From positions 62,001-126,000 of the forward strand of contig NZ_JTHP01000006.1 of NCBI RefSeq assembly GCF_000943545.1: a DNA stretch of 64,000 nt. The letters are read 5' to 3'. The DNA comes from Paenibacillus terrae (GTDB lineage: Bacteria > Bacillota > Bacilli > Paenibacillales > Paenibacillaceae). Numbering within the stretch: position 1 is the first letter of the stretch; each line of letters begins with the position of its first letter. Below are positions 28,512 through 37,553 of this stretch, one piece after another. A program made the position numbers and the translations under genes. The notes below the pieces were generated by a model. It saw nothing but the letters and a program-made list of their open reading frames with translations. It had not been told where the DNA came from and did no database searches.

Positions 28512-29420
28512 TTATTCCCCATTCCCGTCCTTCGGTTCAGGCATTTTCTCCACCAGGTAGGTCCAGTTTTCCTTTTGCGTAACCAGCCCTTCCTTCATCA
28601 GCTTGCCCATCGCACGCTTGAAGGCGGATTTACTGATACCGAACCGTTGCTTAATAATGTCCGGCGGCGTTGCGTCGGAATAAGGCATACCGCCACCCGG
28701 GCGCTCCTTCAGAAAGGCAATGAGACGATCCGCATCCTCATCACGGCCCACTTCCTTGCGTGGCGACATCGCTAGATTCACCCGACCGTCTTCACGAACC
28801 AGCGTGACCCGTACCTTCACCTCTTCACCCAAACGAAGCATCCGGTTGCGTTCCGAGGAGTGAATCATGCCAATCGCGCCAAAACCAAGCACACCTCCGT
28901 CCACCAGGACAAACGTACCCATCTGAAGCGGCTTGTACACCGTCGCCTGCACCCATGTATTTAGCCATGAATCAGGGGCATGGAAGGACAACGGAGCCAG
29001 CTCCTGCTCACCCGCCAGCTTCGCCCGCAGTCTGCCCTGCTTATCATGCTCCATGATAGCATACACGTAGTCGCCCACCTGAGGATGCAAATCCCGGTTC
29101 TCAGGCAACTCACGAATCGGCAGCAGCAATTGACGACCCAATCCCATTTCCAGAAAACAACCCAGACGCGGATGCACATCCGCCACCTGTAGCTTTGCCA
29201 GTTCGCCTAGCGAGAGGAACGGTTTTTTCATAGTAGCGGCCAAACGGTCCTCTGTATCATGAAAAATAAATACTTCCAGCCGTTCTCCAACCTCGATCTC
29301 ACGTGTCAATTCTGTATAATGCAGCAGTACATCCTGATCGCCGACTGTGAGAAAGTAGCCGAAGGGGGATACCTCACGATCTACCATAATCGTGACATAA
29401 GTACCAGCAATCAGATTCAT
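28512..29420 (-). CDS. S1-domain RNA-binding protein (CvfB/YitL-like)
   Basis: 302 residues: several S1/OB domains (residues about 1-65, 68-135, 150-210, with DVHPRLGCFLEMGLG and GAIGMIHSSERNRML) and a C-terminal winged helix (PPDIIKQRFGISKSAFKRAMGKL). CvfB of Staphylococcus has this architecture and affects virulence gene expression. Overlaps rsfS by four bases; translationally coupled in the yqe cluster. B. subtilis yitL is located elsewhere, so its presence in this cluster is a lineage feature. Confidence 0.88.
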   Translation of the reverse strand: MNLIAGTYVTIMVDREVSPFGYFLTVGDQDVLLHYTELTREIEVGERLEVFIFHDTEDRLAATMKKPFLSLGELAKLQVADVHPRLGCFLEMGLGRQLLLPIRELPENRDLHPQVGDYVYAIMEHDKQGRLRAKLAGEQELAPLSFHAPDSWLNTWVQATVYKPLQMGTFVLVDGGVLGFGAIGMIHSSERNRMLRLGEEVKVRVTLVREDGRVNLAMSPRKEVGRDEDADRLIAFLKERPGGGMPYSDATPPDIIKQRFGISKSAFKRAMGKLMKEGLVTQKENWTYLVEKMPEPKDGNGE

Positions 29421-29764
29421 ACCTTCTCCACAACCTTAGCGTCCGACCAAAGTCTTTCAATGTTATAGTATTCGCGCTCGTCACGATGGAAGACATGCAC
29501 TACGACATCACCCAAGTCCATCAGAACCCAGCGACCGGAATCCATTCCTTCGATCCCTTTGATTGTCGTACCTTCATCATGAGCGCGTTTGCGAATTTCC
29601 GTCACAATCGCCTGTACCTGGGTATCCGAATTACCGTGGCATATTACAAAATAATCTGCGACAAGGGATACCCCCCGCAAGTCAAGGGCTACAATATTCA
29701 TGGCCTTCTTATCTTCAGCGGCCTCAACCGTAATTTGCATTAATTTCTCATTAGTTATGGTCAT
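29417..29764 (-). CDS. rsfS: Ribosomal silencing factor RsfS (YqeL)
   Basis: 115 residues. Binds L14 and blocks subunit joining in starvation. The family signature is clear: DYFVICHGNSDTQVQAI, GIEGMDSGRWVLMDLGDVVVHVF and YYNIERLW at the end. Overlaps both yqeK (upstream) and the S1 gene (downstream) by four bases. Confidence 0.96.
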   Translation of the reverse strand: MTITNEKLMQITVEAAEDKKAMNIVALDLRGVSLVADYFVICHGNSDTQVQAIVTEIRKRAHDEGTTIKGIEGMDSGRWVLMDLGDVVVHVFHRDEREYYNIERLWSDAKVVEKV

Positions 29765-30357
29765 TCATGAACCTCCGATTTTCTCTGTTTAAGTTGTTGG
29801 ATCAGATCATTTCGCGACAGTACCGTCAGCGGAAAAATAACCTTTTTCTTCTCCAGCAGCAGTGAAATCGTGGAATCAAATCCAGCGACAAGACCCTGCT
29901 CCAAACTTTTTTTCGCCTGCTTGCGGATGTGCTCGACCCCGGGGAAATCCCGTCCCGGCTCGATGTAATCAGCTAGACACACGACTTTGTCCAGCAAACT
30001 CATACCCACACGCCCTGAGGTGTGCCAGCGAATGGCATTCCGTATTTCAGGGTCTTTCACCCCGTAGTCTCTAGAGGCAACGCAATATCCTACCTCAGAA
30101 TGCCACAGTTGCTTGTCATGCTGTAAAAGCTCCTGGTCACATTCGGGATGATTGCGAATTACTTCCTCCATCTGCTGAACGGGCCAATATTTCGCTACAT
30201 CATGCAAAATAGCCGCCAATTCGGCCTTATCCGGGTCCGCGCCATACCGCTTGGCAAGCTCCACCGAGGTATGCATGACCCCCAGAGTGTGCTTCCAGCG
30301 TTTTTCAGGCATTTGACCGGATACGGCCTCCATCAATTGCTCACGGCTGTACTTCAT
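29761..30357 (-). CDS. yqeK: HD-domain Ap4A hydrolase YqeK
   Basis: 198 residues. HD phosphohydrolase: HTLGVMHTSVELAKRY, ILHDVAKYW (the HD pair), HSEVGYCVA and WHTSGRVGMS supply metal ligands. Symmetric diadenosine tetraphosphate hydrolase activity is known for the family. Start ATG 30357 behind GGGGCGG; the open frame to 30516 runs within nadD and is not credible. Overlaps nadD by 17 bases. Confidence 0.92.
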   Translation of the reverse strand: MKYSREQLMEAVSGQMPEKRWKHTLGVMHTSVELAKRYGADPDKAELAAILHDVAKYWPVQQMEEVIRNHPECDQELLQHDKQLWHSEVGYCVASRDYGVKDPEIRNAIRWHTSGRVGMSLLDKVVCLADYIEPGRDFPGVEHIRKQAKKSLEQGLVAGFDSTISLLLEKKKVIFPLTVLSRNDLIQQLKQRKSEVHE

Positions 30358-30931
30358 ACAAACCGCCCCTTGTAATGTAGTCATGCACACGATCAGGCAC
30401 AAGATAACGAGTGGTGCGCCCTTCCGCAACACGTTCCCGAATATCCGTCGAGGAAATATCCACCACCGGCATATCCGCCAGCAGCACCTTGTTCTGCAAA
30501 TAATGCGGTAGTTCATTCAGCGCAAGCTGGAAACCGGGACGCCGGACACCGATAAAACAAATCCGCTGTGCCAGCTCCTCAATCCCCTGCCAATGAGGTA
30601 AGTAATTCACCATATCCGCGCCGATAATAAAATAAAAATCTACAGCAGGATGCAGCTCCTGAAGCTCTTTGATCGTGTCAATAGTATAAGATACCCCACC
30701 TCGAAGCACTTCAATATCCAACACTCCAAAAGCAGGATGGCCCGCCACCGCTTCACTCGTCATCTCCAGCCGCTCTGTGCCGCTCGCCCCCGCCTGGTGC
30801 TTGTGCGGAGGGATATGGGAAGGCATGAACCATACATGGTCCAGCGCATAGGCATCCCTTGCCGCTTCTCCAGCCAGCAGATGTCCAATATGAATCGGGT
30901 CAAATGTACCGCCCATAATACCGATTTTCAT
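30341..30931 (-). CDS. nadD: Nicotinate-nucleotide adenylyltransferase
   Basis: 196 residues. Nucleotidyl transferase motif GGTFDPIHIGHL at residue 8 and SSTDIRERV near the C-terminus (ATP binding). Makes nicotinic acid adenine dinucleotide in NAD synthesis. Part of the yqe cluster, 18 bases after yhbY. Confidence 0.96.
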   Translation of the reverse strand: MKIGIMGGTFDPIHIGHLLAGEAARDAYALDHVWFMPSHIPPHKHQAGASGTERLEMTSEAVAGHPAFGVLDIEVLRGGVSYTIDTIKELQELHPAVDFYFIIGADMVNYLPHWQGIEELAQRICFIGVRRPGFQLALNELPHYLQNKVLLADMPVVDISSTDIRERVAEGRTTRYLVPDRVHDYITRGGLYEVQP

Positions 30932-30949
30932 AGTCTTCTCCCCGCGTGT

Positions 30950-31246
30950 TTATCCTCTAGGCAGCTCGATTTGCTTGTTATCACGGGATTCCTTGTATAA
31001 AATAATCGTGCTCCCGATGAGCTGTACAAGCTCGGAACCTGTTTCCGTAGCCAGTTCTTCCGCAATTTCATGCTTGTCATCCAGACAGTTGTTCAAAATC
31101 TGCACCTTCATCAGCTCGCGCTTTTCAATCGCATCGTTAATGTGACGCATGAGATGCTCATTCGTACCGTTTTTCCCTACTTGAAAAACCGGGTCCAGAT
31201 GATGCGCCATCGAGCGCAAATACCTTTTTTGTTTACCTGTTAACAT
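30950..31246 (-). CDS. yhbY: CRM-domain ribosome assembly protein YhbY
   Basis: 98 residues, one CRM RNA-binding domain: LTGKQKRYLRSMAHHLDP, the GxxG-like loop VGKNGTNE and LIGSTIILYKES. Binds pre-50S particles. Between aroE and nadD as in Bacillus. Confidence 0.95.
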   Translation of the reverse strand: MLTGKQKRYLRSMAHHLDPVFQVGKNGTNEHLMRHINDAIEKRELMKVQILNNCLDDKHEIAEELATETGSELVQLIGSTIILYKESRDNKQIELPRG

Positions 31247-31314
31247 GTATACTTAACTCCTTCATAACCACATATGCCATGCGGCAATTCCATAATTTTA
31301 GTGTGAAATCCGAC

Positions 31315-32184
31315 TTACGACAGGCTTCTCAGCACTGCCGCTCTCATTTCGTCTACAGCAGGAGCTACGCCCATAAAATACTCAAAGGCCACCGCTCCCT
31401 GATACACGAACATGCCCAAGCCTCCATGCACCGTGCAGCCGCGCTGTTCACGGCTTTCGCGTAAAAATCTCGTCTCCAGCGGGTTGTAGATCAAATCACT
31501 CACAATGATTCCTTGCGGAATCAGACTCGTTTCCAGTGGAAGCTCATCGGATAGAGGAGACATTCCTACCGAGGTCGTATTGATCAGCACATCCACCGAT
31601 GCAAGCACGCTCTCCGCTTCATCGTTAGAATAACCCGTCACAGGGATTGCTTCCGTCGTCCACTCCAATGCCAGCTGCTCGGCCTTATCGCGTGTCCGAT
31701 TCAGAATAATGACCGATTCGGGCTGTTCCTCCAGTAAAGCATGAATCACACCTCTGGCAGCACCTCCAGCTCCGAGGACCGCAATTCTTGTGCCTTTCAA
31801 CTTAACCGAAGTCTCTTCTTTGAGTGAACGCACGTAGCCGATCCCGTCCGTATTGTAACCCTTAAGACGTCCGTTGTCGTTCACAATCGTGTTGACAGCG
31901 CCGATGAGTCTGGCTCCTTCATCAATCTCATCCAAATATTTCATAACTTCAACTTTATGGGGAATCGTCACATTGACTCCGCGGAAATGCAAAGCCCGAA
32001 TCCCCTTCATGGCGTCCTCCAGCTGATCGGGCTTGACGTGAAGAGGAACAAAATCCCCCTCTATCCCCGCTGCCTTTAAAGCTACTTTATGCATGAGAGG
32101 CGATTTGGAGTGCTTGATCGGATCACCCAATACGCCCAATAATACAAGACCTTGTTCGGTCACTCCAGACTCCCCGCTGCTCAT
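31315..32184 (-). CDS. aroE: Shikimate dehydrogenase
   Basis: 289 residues. Substrate site GDPIKHSKSPLMHK near residue 20, catalytic Lys in NVTIPHKVEV, VNTIVNDNG, and the NADP loop VLGAGGAARGVIHAL; C-terminal VYQGAVAFEYF. Reduces 3-dehydroshikimate in aromatic amino acid synthesis. Sits between yqeH and yhbY. Confidence 0.96.
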   Translation of the reverse strand: MSSGESGVTEQGLVLLGVLGDPIKHSKSPLMHKVALKAAGIEGDFVPLHVKPDQLEDAMKGIRALHFRGVNVTIPHKVEVMKYLDEIDEGARLIGAVNTIVNDNGRLKGYNTDGIGYVRSLKEETSVKLKGTRIAVLGAGGAARGVIHALLEEQPESVIILNRTRDKAEQLALEWTTEAIPVTGYSNDEAESVLASVDVLINTTSVGMSPLSDELPLETSLIPQGIIVSDLIYNPLETRFLRESREQRGCTVHGGLGMFVYQGAVAFEYFMGVAPAVDEMRAAVLRSLS

Positions 32185-32289
32185 CGTCGTTCTCCCCCAT
32201 GTTGCAAAATATTAGGCTGCACAAATACATGAACGGCGGCAGGAACCTGAATCTGTTCCTTGCCGCCCTATCACATGGTACAACATTCG

Positions 32290-33417
32290 TTAAATCAACG
32301 AAGGCCGTAGAAGGACACGGATTCCCCGAGGAGCATGAACCGCTACCAAAGCCCCGTTCTCACTATTGACCCTGATCCATCCCAGACCGGAGATATAAAT
32401 ATCCGATTGAGATTTACGGGGAACGCGGAACTCATGTCTTGTCCATTCCGGCATATCTGCCAACTGATCACGTGTCGGCGGTGACAGCAGTTCTCCGGCA
32501 TGATCTTCGAACAGTTGATCCGCCCGCTCCAGCTTGGTGCGATGAATTTTAAGGCCGCCATTGATGTAGCATGTGAACGATTGGTGTTGCCCCTCTACAA
32601 AATCAAACCGGGCCATCCCACCGAAAAACAAGGTTTGTCCGGGGTCCAGCTGATAAGCAGCAGGTTTCAGCGGCTTGTCCGGCATAATGGCGCTCAAATC
32701 CTGCCGGGACACGATTTCACTGAACCGCCAAGGGTACACAATACCCGGTGTATCAATAATATGCTTACCGTCGTCGAGCGGAATATTCACCATATCCAGC
32801 GTCGTTCCCGGGTAACGGGACGTTGTTAACTCCTGCTCCATATCGCTATGATCACGGATCAAGCGGTTAATGAGCGTGGATTTACCAACATTTGTTGCAC
32901 CGACTACATACACATCCCGATTGCCGCGCAACTCGGACACCACATCCAGCAGACGATCAAAGCCTTGATTTTTTTTGGCCGAGCACAGAACGATATCAGC
33001 CGTGCGAAGTCCTTGCTCCTTAGCCTGTTTTTGTACCCAATTCAGGACCTTGTTCCAGTTCGTTACCTTAGGCAACAAATCCGTCTTGTTCACAGCCAGT
33101 ACAACCGGATTAGAGCCTACAAAACGTTGTAAGCTGGAAATCAGACTACCTTCAAAGTCAAAAATATCCACAATGTGGATGACGAGCGCGTCCTTATCCC
33201 CAATCTGGCTAAGCAGTTTCAGGAACTCATCCTGATCCACGGCTACCGAAGACGTTTCATTATAGTTTTTAATCCGGAAACAGCGCTGGCAAATGACAGG
33301 CTCTCGTGTAAGCAGTTTTTCCAGAATATATCCCGGCAGCTCCGGGCTGGTGGTCTGCATCGTTATACCGCAGCCACTACATTTGACGGCAGTTCCGCCG
33401 TCAGGTCTTTCAGTCAT
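32290..33417 (-). CDS. yqeH: Circularly permuted GTPase YqeH (30S assembly)
   Basis: 375 residues. An N-terminal zinc finger (KCSGCG near residue 12, CQRC near 41) precedes a GTPase whose motifs come in permuted order: NKTDLLP (G4), then CSAKK (G5), GATNVGKSTLIN (G1), DTPGI (G3). Needed for small-subunit maturation. Start ATG 33417 after GAGGAGG; it begins eight bases inside the end of yqeG, so the two are coupled. Confidence 0.96.
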   Translation of the reverse strand: MTERPDGGTAVKCSGCGITMQTTSPELPGYILEKLLTREPVICQRCFRIKNYNETSSVAVDQDEFLKLLSQIGDKDALVIHIVDIFDFEGSLISSLQRFVGSNPVVLAVNKTDLLPKVTNWNKVLNWVQKQAKEQGLRTADIVLCSAKKNQGFDRLLDVVSELRGNRDVYVVGATNVGKSTLINRLIRDHSDMEQELTTSRYPGTTLDMVNIPLDDGKHIIDTPGIVYPWRFSEIVSRQDLSAIMPDKPLKPAAYQLDPGQTLFFGGMARFDFVEGQHQSFTCYINGGLKIHRTKLERADQLFEDHAGELLSPPTRDQLADMPEWTRHEFRVPRKSQSDIYISGLGWIRVNSENGALVAVHAPRGIRVLLRPSLI

Positions 33418-33940
33418 TCTTCTTTTCCTCCTCAAGCCATAAGCCTTTCTTACGTAACCTTGTGAGCGCGATTCGCTCCAGCCGCCGATTAAAGCGGGTC
33501 ATGATTCCTTCATCATGGATGGATATTGGCAGCACCAGCACCGTGTGCAATCCCAGTCGGTTGCCACCCAATACATCTGTCAACATTTGGTCCCCGACCA
33601 TAATAGTCTCTTCCGGAGTAAGTCCCATCATACGGATGGCTCTGCGAAAAGACGAGTTGGAAGGCTTCCGTGCGGCATGTATAAATTCAATGTCCAAAGG
33701 CGTAGCGAACACAGATACACGTCCCATATTATTGTTGGACACGATGACAAGCTTAAAACCCGCCTGTTTGACCTTCTCAAACCAGGCCACCAGCTCGGGA
33801 GTCGCATTCGGCGCTTTTGCACCAACCAGCGTATTATCCAAATCCGTAATAATGCCGCGATATCCTTGAGCATACAAGCCTTCAAGATCAATATCAAAGA
33901 CGGTATTCACCCGTAATTTGGGCATCAGCATTTCAAACAA
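33410..33940 (-). CDS. yqeG: HAD-family phosphatase YqeG
   Basis: 176 residues, HAD subfamily IIIA. Motif I is ITDLDNTLV near residue 35, motif II VIVSNNN, and motif III region MVGDQMLTDVLGGN. Probable phosphatase; substrate unknown. TTG start 33940 seven bases after GAGGTG; ATG 33931 is an alternative. First gene of the yqe cluster. Confidence 0.92.
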   Translation of the reverse strand: MFEMLMPKLRVNTVFDIDLEGLYAQGYRGIITDLDNTLVGAKAPNATPELVAWFEKVKQAGFKLVIVSNNNMGRVSVFATPLDIEFIHAARKPSNSSFRRAIRMMGLTPEETIMVGDQMLTDVLGGNRLGLHTVLVLPISIHDEGIMTRFNRRLERIALTRLRKKGLWLEEEKKND

Positions 33941-33994
33941 CGTCGGTCACCTCAGTTTCATACGACAAACTATACCATATTAATATGGGTTAGT

Positions 33995-34027
33995 AAAAAG
34001 CTATCCGCAACAAACGGACAGCTTTTT
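33995..34027. terminator. Bidirectional-type terminator upstream of yqeG
   Basis: AAAAAGCTATCCG-N7-CGGACAGCTTTTT. On the minus strand it ends the transglutaminase operon. A second stem overlaps that gene's stop at about 34081-34122 (GGTTTAGCCC / GGACTAACCC). Confidence 0.85.
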
Positions 34028-34113
34028 ACAAAGCATATGAAGAAGATTATAAATCGGCAGCATTCGAGCCGAATAAAAATGGTTTAGCCCTTTCGTTCAG
34101 TTTGGCTTCCGGA

Positions 34114-36306
34114 CTAACCCTTCTTATGCAACAGGGCCGCTTGCTGGCGGACCTTGCGCCAATCCTCGGCAGTTACCGAGGAAGGACTGTAGCGCGCTTG
34201 TTCAAACAGCTCCAGCAGCAGATGCAGAATTGAAGCGCGTTCCGGTGATTCAACTGACCATCTGCCGACCGATTCCCTCAGCGTCTCGTGGCTAGTACGT
34301 GCAAACCCCTTACTCCGCATGTACCGTAGCCAGCGCTCGGTTTCGACGATCACCTTTTCCTCCGGGGTCAATGGCTTTCCTTTACGCAGACGAAGCAGAT
34401 AAAAATGAATATCTGCCCGATTACGCCATACGATATAAGCGCCCCACAGTACGATAACAGCCACTGCCGCCGCTATGATTACCGGATGAATCTTCGTGCC
34501 TTCCTCTGAATTGACCTGCGCTGTCTGCGCAGACTGTTCCGGCTCAGGCTGATCTTTCACTTCTGGAGTATCAGGCGTTTTCGAATCCTCCTGCTCCGTA
34601 AGCAACGGCATATCAAAGCCCGGTGTGGCTTCTACAGGAACCCAGCCGTATTCACCCAGATACACTTCGGCCCAGGAATGAGCATCCGCGTTGGTAACGG
34701 AATAGGAAGACATATTTTCGTTACCATCGCTGGTCGTAGCATCATCCGAAAATGTTTGCTGACCAGGTGCATATCCTTTGACCCACCGTGCCGGAACACC
34801 AACGGAGCGGGCCATCATAACCATCGAAGTGGAATAATAATCGCAATAGCCTTCCCGAATCTCAAACAGAAAGGCATCCACAAAATCCTTGCTTCTTTTG
34901 CGAGAAAGATCCGGATTGTTTGTATATGCATAATTTCGCTGTAAATATTGCTGTAGCAGTCCGACCTTTTCATAAGGTGTCTTCGCCGATGACGTTACAT
35001 TTTGAGCCAAGTCACGCACTCGCTTCGGCAGCTCATTCGGGATTTGCAAATAGGCTTCCTGCTTGTTCTTTCCATACAGCTCATTAAACGTTTTCTTGCG
35101 CAGCTCTTTCTCCGGGATCACAGGTACATGTGACACCAGAGTATACGTTTTCGGATAAGCAGTTCTTCTGGAGGATGAATTCCAAAGCAGTTCTGCCTGT
35201 TCCGGTTTCCAACGCAACCCGTCTGCCCTCGAGTCTCTGTCCACCGATTGAACACGATGTACCGAATACGCGCCGAACAAAACCGGATAGCTCTGATCAT
35301 TTTGCATCGTAATGGTCTGAACGACCTGCTCGGTCGAATGCCGTGTTTCTTGTGTATTTTCCAGCTCTGCTGTCATTGGCACATCGTTCAGCGTTTGATC
35401 ATCGTTGCCTGCATCACTCCAGCCCGTCCCGGAATACGTTCGCTTCGTCTCGCCTCGCCAGTAGCTTCGCTGGTTGGTCGTGATCGTCATCACCGGAGAA
35501 TAATCAAAATTAAATCCCCCGCCCAACAGATTGTCCTGCCTACTATAGCCCGATGCCGTACTCATCCGCTGATTCATAGCCCCGGCTCCATTGTTAATAC
35601 CAACGGTAGATGAGCTATTTCGCTGGGTCCATGCTGTATAAGGATCAGTTAAGGTCGGCTCTATCTCCGGCATATTCACGCCAGCCATAATAATCAAAGC
35701 AAAAATGACCGCAATATTGGCTGCAATTTTGTACGGGTAACGGCGAATGTGTTTCCAGCCTTGAGGATAGTGCTGTCGAAAATACTGCAAATGCTGAGTC
35801 ACCAGCCAACCCATACCCGCAAAGACCATCCATGCGACTTCTTCCCACAGCACGGTTGGTGTGAATGAGTCAAGTACTGCCAGCGCGGCAATATTAATAC
35901 CCACAAAAACCAGAATGCGCTGCTTCGTCGTAACGATGAGTGGTAACATCTCAATAACAAGCCAAGCGATCAGTGAAAACCAGATATACGGAGACATATT
36001 CGATATAAATTGATCCAGACGGTTTGCAAAACCCCTAAAAGGAATAATAATCGAGTAGGACACGAGCGTCCGGTACAAAATAAAAAATAACGTCGCCGCT
36101 TTGACGATAAATTCAATCCAAGGCCGAAGCGGCAGCAAAATTTTCACCAGGGCCAGCATCGTAACCGTCGCCAATACAAGTGTTCTTGTCTCTTCAAGCC
36201 ACAGCACTGAAGCAAAGGACACCCATTGCATGGCAATAATAATAATCCATAAAAATGTAAAAGCCGCAGCCCAGGAGCCCTTCAGAGATTGTAGCCAGTT
36301 CTTCAT
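34114..36306 (-). CDS. Membrane transglutaminase-like protein (TgpA type)
   Basis: 730 residues: a block of N-terminal transmembrane helices (about residues 12-230), a large extracytoplasmic part with the transglutaminase core (EGYCDYYSTSMVMMARSVG with the Cys near 490, DAHSWAEVY with the His near 540, GWVPVEATPGF), one more helix (IHPVIIAAAVAVIVLWGAYIVW near 625) and a cytoplasmic DUF4129-like C-terminus. The MoxR-DUF58-TgpA trio is a common conserved unit; its role in envelope or protein processing is not firmly known. Overlaps the DUF58 gene by four bases. Confidence 0.9.
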   Translation of the reverse strand: MKNWLQSLKGSWAAAFTFLWIIIIAMQWVSFASVLWLEETRTLVLATVTMLALVKILLPLRPWIEFIVKAATLFFILYRTLVSYSIIIPFRGFANRLDQFISNMSPYIWFSLIAWLVIEMLPLIVTTKQRILVFVGINIAALAVLDSFTPTVLWEEVAWMVFAGMGWLVTQHLQYFRQHYPQGWKHIRRYPYKIAANIAVIFALIIMAGVNMPEIEPTLTDPYTAWTQRNSSSTVGINNGAGAMNQRMSTASGYSRQDNLLGGGFNFDYSPVMTITTNQRSYWRGETKRTYSGTGWSDAGNDDQTLNDVPMTAELENTQETRHSTEQVVQTITMQNDQSYPVLFGAYSVHRVQSVDRDSRADGLRWKPEQAELLWNSSSRRTAYPKTYTLVSHVPVIPEKELRKKTFNELYGKNKQEAYLQIPNELPKRVRDLAQNVTSSAKTPYEKVGLLQQYLQRNYAYTNNPDLSRKRSKDFVDAFLFEIREGYCDYYSTSMVMMARSVGVPARWVKGYAPGQQTFSDDATTSDGNENMSSYSVTNADAHSWAEVYLGEYGWVPVEATPGFDMPLLTEQEDSKTPDTPEVKDQPEPEQSAQTAQVNSEEGTKIHPVIIAAAVAVIVLWGAYIVWRNRADIHFYLLRLRKGKPLTPEEKVIVETERWLRYMRSKGFARTSHETLRESVGRWSVESPERASILHLLLELFEQARYSPSSVTAEDWRKVRQQAALLHKKG

Positions 36307-37550
36307 AGCGTCCCTCCCCCCATTACAGCTGGAAGCTCTTCAAGACTCGGAACATGATAACCCTGAATGCCTCTTGTACGAAGCATGCTCATCCATTCTT
36401 CTGCCTGTCCCTCACTTGAGCCTTCTCCGATATAAACGTGGCACGGGGTCATCCCCCGGGTATCGACCCAGCGAAGAAGCTCCAACGCCTGATGATCCTT
36501 CAACGGACTAATCAGCACAAAATAGCAGCCTTGTGGAAATTGCCGAACACCGCTTTCTACAGCGGCCATAAGACTGCCTTTGGAAGTGGTGTGTATGTCT
36601 ACCAAATGATGCATCATCCGTTGCCGTTTCATCATCTGCTCACTGGGCTGAAAAACAGTGCCTGTTTCCCCTGCCGTACAAAGACCTACTCCCATCCGCT
36701 CCCGTCCGCCATATTCCAGCAATGAAGCGATTGAGGATACGGCCAGTTCAAACTGATCGGCATTTACATAATGTTTCGTGTGTATGTCCAGTACAAGCAT
36801 CGTTTTCGGAACCGTCTCATGCTCAAATTCCTTGGATTTCCAGCTTCCTGTACGTGCGGTCGCATTCCAATGGATACGTGAAAAACGGTCCCCATATACA
36901 TAGTCCCGCACTCCGTTAATTTGTGTCGTTTCGCGGCGTGTTCGAGTCTGGACGGTCTGTGGCCCGGACATCCGCGATCGACGGTCATTTAACTGCCAAT
37001 AGGGAATGAATACCGTGCGGGGCAGTACCCGAAATTCACCAGGTGCGTTTAACATGCCTTTATGCTCCAACAGGCCGAAGATATCCTCGCTCACACACTC
37101 CGTTTCCGCAAAATAATAGCTTCCCCGCTCCAACGCAGGGGTCTGGAAGGCAAGTTTTCCGCTTCCTTTCATGCTGGGGATAACACTGTCCTCAAACGAC
37201 CAGGATTCACCTGTATGACGCTTGAGCACCTCGCGAACAATGATATACGGCAGTGGAAGAAAGCCTGGAAGGCTCAAGCTCAGCTTTACATGCACCTGAT
37301 CTCCCGCATGCAGTAGCTCCCCGAACTCTGAGCCTTGCGAAAGCTGCCTTGAACCCTGAACACGGCGTACCCCGCTCAACCCGACGATCCATAAATAAAT
37401 ACCTAACAACGTAACCATGGACAATAGCATGACTGACGTCTTGCCACCCTGAAACAACAGATATAGCAGACATACCACCCATATGACCATCAGAAGCCAG
37501 ATGCGGCCTGACAGCCGGAGGAGCCTGCGCTTCCTTTTGACTTTCTTCAT
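36303..37550 (-). CDS. DUF58 membrane protein
   Basis: 415 residues. Two N-terminal helices (about 12-55: IWLLMVIWVVCLLYLLFQ, LLSMVTLLGIYLWIV), then an extended beta region and the DUF58 signature GVRDYVYGDRFSRIHWNATAR near residue 212, followed by a von Willebrand-A-like fold (TMLVLDIH). Middle gene of the MoxR operon; probably a partner of the MoxR ATPase. Confidence 0.9.
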   Translation of the reverse strand: MKKVKRKRRLLRLSGRIWLLMVIWVVCLLYLLFQGGKTSVMLLSMVTLLGIYLWIVGLSGVRRVQGSRQLSQGSEFGELLHAGDQVHVKLSLSLPGFLPLPYIIVREVLKRHTGESWSFEDSVIPSMKGSGKLAFQTPALERGSYYFAETECVSEDIFGLLEHKGMLNAPGEFRVLPRTVFIPYWQLNDRRSRMSGPQTVQTRTRRETTQINGVRDYVYGDRFSRIHWNATARTGSWKSKEFEHETVPKTMLVLDIHTKHYVNADQFELAVSSIASLLEYGGRERMGVGLCTAGETGTVFQPSEQMMKRQRMMHHLVDIHTTSKGSLMAAVESGVRQFPQGCYFVLISPLKDHQALELLRWVDTRGMTPCHVYIGEGSSEGQAEEWMSMLRTRGIQGYHVPSLEELPAVMGGGTL

Positions 37551-37553
37551 TCC

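Noticed and set aside
30358..30516. N-terminal extension of YqeK
   Set aside because: It is nadD sequence in another frame (Cys/Arg/Trp-rich), with no ribosome site.
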